A stretch of 19,837 bases of DNA, from contig DMRV01000314.1 in assembly GCA_003456455.1 (NCBI GenBank), positions 1-19,837 of the forward strand, in the 5' to 3' direction. This document shows positions 1 through 6,211 of this stretch, piece by piece (position 1 is the first letter of the stretch; the number at the start of each line of letters is the position of its first letter). The notes below the pieces were generated by a model that was not told the origin of the DNA, searched no databases, and saw only the letters and a list, made by a program, of their open reading frames with translations. Source of the DNA: Flavobacteriales bacterium (GTDB lineage: Bacteria > Bacteroidota > Bacteroidia > UBA10329). Position numbers and translations under genes: made by a program.

Positions 1-87
1 TTGAACTTTATGGACAGTCATACCGAAACAAAACCGGAAACTTTCAATTTTTCAGAAAGTATGCGGTTGGGAATTGCTTTTCAGCAA

Positions 88-1293
88 TCAACTCTTCAAT
101 CTGAATTGCGTAACGCCCAGCTTTCTGGCCTCAAACCCGCCTTGACAGTATTTCAGATAGAACCGCCACATGCGTAAAAAGGTATTGTCAAAACCAAGTT
201 CTCTAACGGTAGGTTCTGCCCGAGTGAAGTTGGCTTCCCAAGCCGACAGGGTTTTGGCATAGTCTGCACCGAAGTCGGTACGGGCGGTCAGTTTCAAACC
301 TTGGTGTTCGGCATTCTTGATAAAGACCTCTGGACTGGGTAGCATGCCTCCCGGAAAAATGTATTGCTGTATGAAATCAGTTCCACGCGCGTAACGTGCG
401 AAGGCCTCATTTCTAATGATAATGGACTGGACCACGGCCGTGCCACCTTTCTTCAACAGGCGTTTTACCACCTTGAAATACAACGGCCAGTAGGCCTTGC
501 CCAATGCTTCGAACATTTCTATTGATACCACGTGATCGTATGTACCCTCAAGATCGCGGTAGTCTTTCAACTGAATGTCTGCCCTACAATTGAAACGTGC
601 CACACGCTCTTTTGCAAATGCAAACTGCTCATCAGAAATGGTGATGCCCGTTACGCGGTATCCTTTATCTGCAGCGTACTCGGCAAAGCCGCCCCAGCCG
701 CAGCCAACTTCCAGTATGTGTGCTCCAGGCTTGGCATTCAGTTGGTCAAGTATGTGTTGATACTTCTGGCGCTGTGCCTGTCCCAAGCTCATCTCCTCAT
801 CAGAGAATAGCGCACTGGAATAGGTCATGGATGGGTCGAGCCAAAGCTGATAGAAGGCATTGCCGAGATCATAGTGCGCAAGAATATTCCGTTTGCTTCC
901 CTTTTTTGTATTCCTATTGAGCAGGTGTTTTATCCTGTAGTACATAATGGATAGAAGAGACCCTTTGACCATTTTGGCCAAGGCTTTTTCGTTGACCACC
1001 GCCAAATGAATGAGTCCGTTGATGTTGGTGGAATCCCACTCGCCCTTCATGTACGATTCTCCCATGCCTATATCGCTTTGCATGAAAACCCGCTCACAGA
1101 ATCGCCAATCGTGGATGATGAGATCCGTACGCACACCCGGCACTGCCCCTTTGAAAACAATGCGGTCTCCATTGGGTGTGGTCAATTCAATTTCTCCTAC
1201 CTCAATGCTTTTCAGAGCTCGCAGAAAAAGTTGTGCCCATTTGTGGGTGGTTATAGGTAAGTCGGTACTGGGTACGGTAATGCTACTTTCCAT
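88..1293 (-). CDS. Cyclopropane-fatty-acyl-phospholipid synthase-like SAM methyltransferase
   Basis: A 401-residue protein of the CFA synthase family. These enzymes move a methyl group from S-adenosylmethionine to the double bond of an unsaturated phospholipid acyl chain at the membrane. Visible marks: family signature HYDLGNAFYQLWLDP (140-154), SAM-binding loop EVGCGWGG (195-202), acidic SIEMFEALG (258-266), and GADYAKTL (342-349) with the tyrosine matching E. coli Tyr317. The first 130 residues are the usual N-terminal lipid-binding part. Against the E. coli enzyme as I recall it, bicarbonate-site Cys139 is Ser160 (YSSALF) and His266 is Gln289 (VVQSI), while Glu239 is kept as Glu262. It may therefore be a CFA paralogue with altered chemistry, for example a fatty-acid methyltransferase, so no cfa symbol is given. 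ATG at 1293 lies 12 nt after a small ORF. No promoter match is visible, and a terminator at 1445-1476 sits upstream. Confidence 0.93.
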   Translation of the reverse strand: MESSITVPSTDLPITTHKWAQLFLRALKSIEVGEIELTTPNGDRIVFKGAVPGVRTDLIIHDWRFCERVFMQSDIGMGESYMKGEWDSTNINGLIHLAVVNEKALAKMVKGSLLSIMYYRIKHLLNRNTKKGSKRNILAHYDLGNAFYQLWLDPSMTYSSALFSDEEMSLGQAQRQKYQHILDQLNAKPGAHILEVGCGWGGFAEYAADKGYRVTGITISDEQFAFAKERVARFNCRADIQLKDYRDLEGTYDHVVSIEMFEALGKAYWPLYFKVVKRLLKKGGTAVVQSIIIRNEAFARYARGTDFIQQYIFPGGMLPSPEVFIKNAEHQGLKLTARTDFGADYAKTLSAWEANFTRAEPTVRELGFDNTFLRMWRFYLKYCQGGFEARKLGVTQFRLKS

Positions 1294-1302
1294 AGGTGAT
1301 AG

Positions 1303-1390
1303 TGTTCAATGAGTGTCGTTTTCTGTCTGAAGTCGTGCTTGAATCAACCTCTCCATATCTATCCAAGGGTTCGACTTTTTTCCACTTGGC
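1303..1390. repeat. 88-bp exact direct repeat, copy 1
   Basis: Positions 1303-1390 are identical, base for base, to 3728-3815, in the same orientation. The copy lies just upstream of the CFA-like gene and almost exactly covers a 28-codon minus-strand ORF. The bases outside the repeat diverge at once on the 1391 side; on the 1303 side there is only a loose GATAG similarity. Confidence 0.95.
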
Positions 1391-1392
1391 AT
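1306..1392 (-). CDS. Possible 28-residue small protein upstream of the CFA-like gene
   Basis: An ATG at 1392 opens a 28-codon frame ending in TGA at 1306-1308, 12 nt before the CFA-like start. Its ATG overlaps the stop of an upstream open stretch as TGATG, a common form of translational coupling. The peptide is polar, with SNPWIDMERLIQARLQ in the middle, and could form a short amphipathic helix. It has no signal peptide or membrane segment. The sequence (minus its first two bases) is duplicated exactly at 3728-3815, where the ATG is lost. I do not recognise the family. It may be a real small protein or the relic of a longer gene; coding status is inferred from the coupling and composition only. 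Confidence 0.35.
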   Translation of the reverse strand: MPSGKKSNPWIDMERLIQARLQTENDTH

Positions 1393-1442
1393 CACTCGTA
1401 CTTAAAGCCAAGCGGAATGTCGAACGGCTTGTGCTTGAAAGG
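1392..1442 (-). pseudogene. Truncated 3' tail of an unknown gene
   Basis: In frame with the TGA at 1392-1394, a 16-codon open stretch ends PFDIPLGFKYE and overlaps the next ATG as TGATG. Upstream it is cut by an in-frame TAA at 1443-1445, right beside the hairpin terminator. This is what would remain if the 5' part of an operon gene ahead of the small ORF and the CFA-like gene had been replaced. It is too short to identify, and chance is possible. Confidence 0.25.
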
Positions 1443-1444
1443 TT

Positions 1445-1476
1445 AAAAAAGGCGGGTCTCTAGACCTGCTTTTTTA
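1445..1476. terminator. Bidirectional intrinsic terminator
   Basis: AAAAAAGGCGGGTCT (1445-1459), a CT loop and AGACCTGCTTTTTT (1462-1475) form a stem of about 14 pairs with two G-U pairs. There are A/T runs on both sides, so it can act in either direction. It overlaps the last codons of the minus-strand ORF 1460-1765 and would separate that ORF from the CFA-like gene. Confidence 0.8.
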
Positions 1477-1765
1477 TTTCATCAACTCTTTGAGACAAAG
1501 TACATATCCAATTTCCCTTTGCCTTTGGCTTCAACTTTTCCACGGTGATGAAAGGATAATTCAGAATTGCTTCTTCCGTGAACAGGCTTATCTCCTTACA
1601 CAGTGGTTGGTCAAGCATGGCAACAACCGTATACAACCAATATTCAAAACTCTTGCACTTCTTGCCATCGCCCGCAGTGTACAGACCATTTTCAAAACTA
1701 TCCTTTAGACGAATTGGTAATGCCAGCCCCTTTTCAAAATGCAACTGATTTTGACCACAGTTCAA
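1460..1765 (-). CDS. Small hypothetical protein, possibly a 5'-damaged gene
   Basis: An open frame of 101 codons between TGA and TAG, whose 3' end runs into the terminator stem. The only start near the beginning is TTG at 1765; the first ATG is about codon 50, and the frame is closed by TGA directly upstream of the TTG. The protein is soluble, with no signal peptide, and contains KSFEYWLYTVVAMLDQP in the middle. I do not recognise a family. In another frame just upstream (about 1725-1826, minus) lies a coding-like stretch, SLIAYLSASLIELWS, that ends where this frame begins. A frameshift that split a longer gene is therefore possible. The ORF sits inside the segment flanked by the 88-bp repeats, which fits a passenger or a decaying gene. 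Confidence 0.4.
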   Translation of the reverse strand: MNCGQNQLHFEKGLALPIRLKDSFENGLYTAGDGKKCKSFEYWLYTVVAMLDQPLCKEISLFTEEAILNYPFITVEKLKPKAKGNWICTLSQRVDEIKKQV

Positions 1766-1965
1766 TCAGTGATGCGGATAGATAAGCAATCAGAGACTGG
1801 TGCAATACATTGAACCTTGATGAATGCTAATCATATACTGCATCTACTCAATTGGCCGGTAGACCCCAGTTAAGGAGATCAGCTGCGTAAAAAAAGGTGA
1901 GAATAAAGTAGGATAGTTGCTTCTTGCTTCGGTTCTTAGATGATCGAACAGTAAAAATCGAAGTC

Positions 1966-3573
1966 ATGAAACAGCAAACGAACTTCAGTTTAAAAATATT
2001 CAGTCCCTTATTGTTGGTCATAATGACCCAATGCAGTTTCGCCCAATTAACGGAAGCTGAGCTGATAGATACAGTACAGCAAGATGTGTTGAAATATTTT
2101 TGGGATTACACTCATCCTGTATCTAAACTGTCAAGAGAGCGTTTGCATGAAGTGAATCTTTCGTTCGATGAGAATACCATTGCTGTTGGAGGTTCGGGAT
2201 TTGGTTTAATGAATGTTATTTTGGGAGTTGAGAACGAGTATATAACTCGATCCGAAGGTGTTGCTCATTTGATAACTGCTTTGACATTTCTCGAAAATGC
2301 AGACCGATTCCATGGAGCGTGGCCGCACTGGATAAACGGAAATACAGGCGAGGTTATACCTTTCAGCACGCTAGATAATGGCGGTGATCTGGTTGAAACT
2401 GCGCTACTCTGCCAAGCCCTGATCTGTGTTAGAGAATATTTCAAGGATGGTACTAATCAGGAACAGGAACTCGCAGATCAAGCAGATATCCTTTGGCGAG
2501 GGGTTGAGTGGAATTGGTATACAAAAGACGAAGAGGTGCTTTATTGGCATTGGTCTCCCAGCTTCAATTGGCAAATGAACTTCCCAATTCGCGGATATAA
2601 TGAAGCTCTGATAACGTACATTTTAGCAGCATCATCCCCCACTCATCCGATATCTGCTAATGTGTATCACGAGGGTTGGGCCAGAAATGGAGACATTGTG
2701 TCTGCCGCAGATCAGTACAATATTCCTTTGGTATTCAATCATAACGGAGCCTTTGGAACTGTTGGCCCATTGTTTTGGGCACATTATTCATTCCTAGCCC
2801 TCGACCCAAGAGGTTTAATGGATGACTATGCGAATTACTGGGACCTTACGAAAAACCACACCGAGATCATCTTTGAGTATTGTTTAGACAATCCGAATGG
2901 ATACGGTGGGTATGCTGAAGATTGCTGGGGGTTGACGGCAAGTTATTCGAGAAACAATGACGGCAGTACAGGGTATGCTGCTCATCAGCCTACCAATGAT
3001 AGGGGAGTGGTGACTCCAACCGCGGCAATTTCATCGCTTCCATATACTCCGAATAGGTCACTGGACTTTCTAAGATACCTGTACGAGGACACTCAAGGAG
3101 AATATCTTGGAATTGCAGGTCCTTATGATGCGTTTTCTCCTCATTATGAATGGAAAACTGAGAGGTATCTTGCCATTGATCAAGGCACAATTGGGCCAAT
3201 GCTGGAAAACCACAAGACCCAATTATTTTGGAATCTATTCATGAATGCACCGGAAGTACAACAAGGCTTACTAAGTCTAGGATTTTCATCTACGCAGCAT
3301 AACCTAATGACCGGTGTGTCCGATCATCCGAATATCAACAGCGTCTGGGTTTATCCCAATCCTTCAAGCGAAAGAGTTGTGATTAAATCTGGTTCGAACT
3401 CAGGTAATCAGTCATTCAAAGTTTTTGACACCCAAGGAAGGGTTGTTTCATTAGGCTTATTGGATGGGAATAGAACAGTAATAGATATGAGGGATTTACC
3501 ATCGGGCGTTTACCACATTGTTATTGTTGATTTCGAGGAAAGGAAACTTACCGAACGAATATTGAAAAACTGA
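1966..3573 (+). CDS. Secreted GH144-like endo-beta-1,2-glucanase (glycoamylase family) with T9SS sorting domain
   Basis: A 535-residue protein from ATG 1966. That start gives a clean signal peptide, MKQQTNFSLKIFSPLLLVIM then TQCSFAQ; the frame also extends back to a TTG at 1924, which would spoil it. The mature part matches the glycoamylase/GH144 family, an (alpha/alpha)6 barrel acting on beta-1,2-glucan. Visible marks are DNGGDLVETALL (137-148), WHWSPSFNWQM (194-204), RGYNEALITY (209-218) and AIDQGTIGPMLENH (403-416). Asp141, Glu144 and Glu213 match the spacing of the acidic residues I recall for the Chitinophaga enzyme (Asp139, Glu142, Glu211). Residues 459-535 (SVWVYPNPSS to RILKN) are a T9SS type A sorting domain, so export across the outer membrane is expected. 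No regulator, SusCD pair or promoter match is adjacent. Exact substrate is inferred from the family; related families act on other beta-glucans. Confidence 0.88.
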   Translation: MKQQTNFSLKIFSPLLLVIMTQCSFAQLTEAELIDTVQQDVLKYFWDYTHPVSKLSRERLHEVNLSFDENTIAVGGSGFGLMNVILGVENEYITRSEGVAHLITALTFLENADRFHGAWPHWINGNTGEVIPFSTLDNGGDLVETALLCQALICVREYFKDGTNQEQELADQADILWRGVEWNWYTKDEEVLYWHWSPSFNWQMNFPIRGYNEALITYILAASSPTHPISANVYHEGWARNGDIVSAADQYNIPLVFNHNGAFGTVGPLFWAHYSFLALDPRGLMDDYANYWDLTKNHTEIIFEYCLDNPNGYGGYAEDCWGLTASYSRNNDGSTGYAAHQPTNDRGVVTPTAAISSLPYTPNRSLDFLRYLYEDTQGEYLGIAGPYDAFSPHYEWKTERYLAIDQGTIGPMLENHKTQLFWNLFMNAPEVQQGLLSLGFSSTQHNLMTGVSDHPNINSVWVYPNPSSERVVIKSGSNSGNQSFKVFDTQGRVVSLGLLDGNRTVIDMRDLPSGVYHIVIVDFEERKLTERILKN

Positions 3574-3727
3574 TGCTTTGCCAACAAACCTAAGGCCCAT
3601 TGAAGGTTGGCTTTAGCCAGGCCAGTTGGTGTTCGATTTTTTTCAAAATCGGGGTGGTTCATCCAAATTTCTGATCCAAAGTTTTGGCCTTCGGCAGTGG
3701 AAACTTCGTTTTTCGAAATTGGATAGA
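3574..3727. other. Hairpin-rich gene-free stretch with possible gene remnant
   Basis: There is no convincing gene here. Visible structure: GGCTTTAGCC palindrome (3609-3618), CGATTTT-TTTC-AAAATCG hairpin (3634-3651), and TTCG-TTTTT-CGAA near 3704-3716. The minus strand is open through the stretch and reads like protein (GSEIWMNHPDFEKNRTPTG), but it has no proper start and runs into antisense of the glucanase gene. It could be a 3' untranslated region, a decayed gene or a structured repeat. Confidence 0.3.
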
Positions 3728-3815
3728 TGTTCAATGAGTGTCGTTTTCTGTCTGAAGTCGTGCTTGAATCAACCTCTCCATATCTATCCAAGGGTTCGAC
3801 TTTTTTCCACTTGGC
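3728..3815. repeat. 88-bp exact direct repeat, copy 2
   Basis: Identical to 1303-1390 and in the same orientation. Here the sequence is not next to a gene start. The small-ORF ATG is missing because the repeat stops inside it, and a different sequence with a strong hairpin follows. Together the two copies bracket 1391-3727. Confidence 0.95.
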
Positions 3816-3825
3816 TCCACTTATC

Positions 3826-3857
3826 AAAACAGGCTCCGCAAATGCGGAGCCTGTTTT
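3826..3857. terminator. Strong intrinsic terminator (15-bp stem)
   Basis: AAAACAGGCTCCGCA (3826-3840), AA, TGCGGAGCCTGTTTT (3843-3857) form a perfect 15-bp stem followed by ATT. T-runs are present in both directions. It probably ends transcription from the glucanase gene and insulates the dehydrogenase promoter that follows. Confidence 0.88.
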
Positions 3858-3893
3858 ATTCTTCATCGGACCGGTCAATTAAGACGAAGCCGC

Positions 3894-3919
3894 TTGACAG
3901 GGCTCAATCCCTAGCTTTG
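3894..3919 (+). promoter_or_regulatory. Bacteroidota-type promoter for the aldehyde dehydrogenase gene
   Basis: TTGACA (3894-3899) and TAGCTTTG (3912-3919), an exact match to the TAnnTTTG -7 box, lie 20 nt ahead of the ATG at 3939. The gap between TTG and the TA of the -7 box is 15 nt, slightly short for the consensus. The upstream terminator supports a new transcript starting here. Confidence 0.6.
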
Positions 3920-3938
3920 TTGCCGTACAAAGAATGCA

Positions 3939-5402
3939 ATGGAAGCAACCAACTCTTATATAAATGGCTCTAGACATCCAAACCTTGGAAGTCATATTTT
4001 CTCCAACATCAACCCAGCTACGGGCGCTGAAATTGGTCATGTTCATTTTGCAAGTTCAAGCGATGTTGAGGAAGCTGTCAAATCAGCAAAAAAAGGGTTT
4101 AGGATTTGGTCTCAAACTTCGCCATCGGAACGAGCCAAAGTGTTGTTTCGTGCAGCAAAAATATTACGGGAACGAAACGATGAAATTGCTAAAATCGAAG
4201 TTAAGGATACAGGTAAACCAATTTCAGAAGCCATAGAGGTTGATGTGGTTTCAGGCATCGAAGCAATTGAATATTTTGCTGGAATTGCCACTAAGATTGA
4301 AGGCCGTAGAGTCAATTTTGGAAACTCGTATGGCTTCACCCGAAAAGAACCGCTTGGAGTTTGTGTTGGAATTGGAGCCTGGAATTACCCTATTCAGATT
4401 GCATGTTGGAAATCTGCTCCCGCATTGGCTTGCGGAAACAGTATGATTTTTAAACCATCCGAAATGACTCCTCGCACCGCTGTTATTCTAGCGGAGGTTT
4501 ATTCTGAAGCAGGTCTTCCTGATGGGGTTTTCAATGTCTTGCAGGGAGACGCTGAGGTTGGTCAGGCGTTAACTACGCACAAAGATGTTGCCAAAATCTC
4601 TTTAACAGGCGAGGTTGGAACAGGAAAAAAAGTGATGGCAGCAGCTGCGCAGACACTAAAAAAAGTCACCCTCGAACTTGGGGGTAAATCGCCAATAATT
4701 GTTTTTGAAGATGCCGATATTGAACAGGCGGTGGCAGGTGCTATGCTCGGCAATTTTTACACCCAAGGAGAGATTTGTTCTAATGGAACGCGTGTGTTTA
4801 TAGCGGCAGCCATCAAGGATAAATTCATTGATTCCCTGATAGAGAAAACTAAAAGGATGAAGGTTGGAGACCCGATGGATGTCAATACAGATGTAGGTGC
4901 GCTTATAAGTGAAGCACACATGAATAAGGTCTTGGAGTATATAGAGATAGGCAAGCAAGACGCAAAGCTTTTGTGCGGAGGTAGCCGAGTTCAGTTTGAA
5001 AACGGAAGTCCGCTTAATGAAGGGTCCTTCGTAGAGCCTACAATCTTCGATTGCGCTAGTGACGACCTGAGAATTGTGAAGGAGGAAATATTCGGTCCTG
5101 TTATGTCCATATTAACTTTTGACGATGAAAATGAGGTTATTAAACGGGCAAATGACACTGAGTTCGGTTTAGCAGCGGGCGTATTTACCGCAGATTTAGA
5201 GAAAGGTCAGCGAGTTGTCAATCAACTTCAAGCGGGTGTGTGTTGGATAAACACGTACAACATCACGCCAGTAGAATTGCCGTTTGGCGGTTATAAACAA
5301 TCAGGAATTGGACGGGAAAATGGAACAGAAGCTATTGATTATTATACCCAAGTAAAGACGGTTTATGTTGAGATGGACGGAATTGAAAACCCTTACAAAT
5401 AA
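3939..5402 (+). CDS. betB: Betaine-aldehyde dehydrogenase-type NAD(P)-dependent aldehyde dehydrogenase
   Basis: A 487-residue cytoplasmic enzyme of the aldehyde dehydrogenase superfamily, full length for the family. It oxidises an aldehyde to the acid with NAD(P)+; BetB members turn betaine aldehyde into glycine betaine, an osmoprotectant. Visible marks: GAWNYP with Asn149 (oxyanion hole), KPSEMTP (172-178), LELGGKSP with general base Glu246, QGEICSNGTR with catalytic Cys280, and EEIFGPV (382-388). The C-terminal GVCWINTYNITPVELPFGG and SGIGREN block is BetB-like. The cofactor loop reads LTGEVGTG (222-229), with Glu225 where Ser or Gly is usual. It is the first gene after a promoter, followed 182 nt later by a TetR gene and then an oxygenase fusion. 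There is no choline dehydrogenase or choline transporter in the window, so the true substrate could be another aldehyde made by the oxygenase. Confidence 0.85.
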   Translation: MEATNSYINGSRHPNLGSHIFSNINPATGAEIGHVHFASSSDVEEAVKSAKKGFRIWSQTSPSERAKVLFRAAKILRERNDEIAKIEVKDTGKPISEAIEVDVVSGIEAIEYFAGIATKIEGRRVNFGNSYGFTRKEPLGVCVGIGAWNYPIQIACWKSAPALACGNSMIFKPSEMTPRTAVILAEVYSEAGLPDGVFNVLQGDAEVGQALTTHKDVAKISLTGEVGTGKKVMAAAAQTLKKVTLELGGKSPIIVFEDADIEQAVAGAMLGNFYTQGEICSNGTRVFIAAAIKDKFIDSLIEKTKRMKVGDPMDVNTDVGALISEAHMNKVLEYIEIGKQDAKLLCGGSRVQFENGSPLNEGSFVEPTIFDCASDDLRIVKEEIFGPVMSILTFDDENEVIKRANDTEFGLAAGVFTADLEKGQRVVNQLQAGVCWINTYNITPVELPFGGYKQSGIGRENGTEAIDYYTQVKTVYVEMDGIENPYK

Positions 5403-5516
5403 TGAGGTTTTACCTTTTTACGTTTAGAAATGAGTTAGTTCTGTTTCTAGCCAAGAATATTACAACTCAACCTGTCTTTAATCTATGGAATACTGGGCAT
5501 TCGGTTTGAGATAAAC

Positions 5517-5572
5517 GACTATCAAACTGGAGGATTGGTAGTCACTATAAGACGTAAATTGGTACCGCCTCC
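5517..5572. promoter_or_regulatory. Inverted repeats upstream of the TetR gene (possible operator or leader hairpin)
   Basis: Two overlapping symmetric signals lie 13-68 nt ahead of the TetR start. GACTATC (5517-5523) faces GGTAGTC (5537-5543) with one mismatch, and GGAGG..GGTA (5529-5540) can pair with TACC.CCTCC (5563-5572). Either could bind the TetR dimer or fold in the transcript. There is no exact TAnnTTTG match in this 182-bp gap. Confidence 0.3.
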
Positions 5573-5584
5573 TTAAGACTTTGA

Positions 5585-6127
5585 ATGAGCACGACCAAAA
5601 CAAAACCCTGGATTGAGGTAGGTTATCAACTGGTGGCCGCATCTGGTTTTACCAGCCTCAGCGTGGAACTGGTTTCTAGAAAAGTAGGAAAGAACAAGTC
5701 TTCTTTCTATCACCATTTTGGTGAACTCAACGTGTTCATAAGCGAACTCCTTTCGCACCATTTAGAAAGAGCGAAATTGCTTGCTACCGAACTGGAAGGT
5801 TGTGAGTCTATCCGTCCAGGAATGATTCATGTGTTTCTTCAATACAAGGTTGATTTCCTATTTCATAAACAGCTTCGCATAGAGCGTGGTAATACCGATT
5901 ATGAAAGATGTTTTGAAGAAGTTCATGCATTGTTCGAATCTGCAATTGAAGAAACCTGGGCAGAATATCTGCAGATGGAACAGCAGAAACAGCTTGCCAA
6001 AACCTTCCTAAGACTGGTTTCTGAGAATTTTCTGCTTCAGATTACCGAGGAAAACTACACGTTTGATTGGCTCAATTCGTATTTGTCTGAAGTTTCTGGC
6101 ATGCTCAATCAACTCAAACCAAAGTGA
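5585..6127 (+). CDS. TetR/AcrR family transcriptional regulator
   Basis: A 180-residue protein with an N-terminal helix-turn-helix at about 8-52. WIEVGYQLVAASGFTSLSVE is followed by the recognition region SRKVGKNKSSFYHHF, whose YHHF motif is typical of the family. The remaining residues form the helical dimerisation and ligand-binding domain, which gives no clue to the ligand. TetR proteins usually repress neighbouring genes until a small molecule binds. The gene sits between the aldehyde dehydrogenase and the oxygenase fusion, all on the same strand, so control of one or both is likely (inference). BetI, the repressor of choline genes, is also TetR type, but resemblance here rests on context and is not strong enough to name it so. 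ATG at 5585 is the natural start. Confidence 0.9.
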   Translation: MSTTKTKPWIEVGYQLVAASGFTSLSVELVSRKVGKNKSSFYHHFGELNVFISELLSHHLERAKLLATELEGCESIRPGMIHVFLQYKVDFLFHKQLRIERGNTDYERCFEEVHALFESAIEETWAEYLQMEQQKQLAKTFLRLVSENFLLQITEENYTFDWLNSYLSEVSGMLNQLKPK

Positions 6128-6179
6128 GCTCTAGATTATTGAACGCTTCCGTCTAAAACATCTCTTGATGGCTTCGTAG

Positions 6180-6211
6180 TTTCACGAGTGGTTAAAAACT
6201 GTTCAGTGAAA
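6180..6211. promoter_or_regulatory. Inverted repeat overlapping the oxygenase start
   Basis: TTTCAC (6180-6185) and GTGAAA (6206-6211) form a 6-bp inverted repeat with a 20-nt spacer. It ends on the first base of the oxygenase ATG. A repressor site at this place would block initiation of the fusion gene. The match is short and could be chance. Confidence 0.25.

Noticed and set aside
1..21. Possible start of the next minus-strand gene (ATG at 21, seven codons)
   Set aside because: Only seven codons are in the window, so nothing supports it beyond an ATG 66 nt after the CFA-like stop.
3510..3878. 122-codon minus-strand ORF
   Set aside because: It spans the glucanase 3' end, the repeat and a perfect terminator stem, and reads the repeat in a different frame from the small ORF. 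It is unlikely to be one gene.
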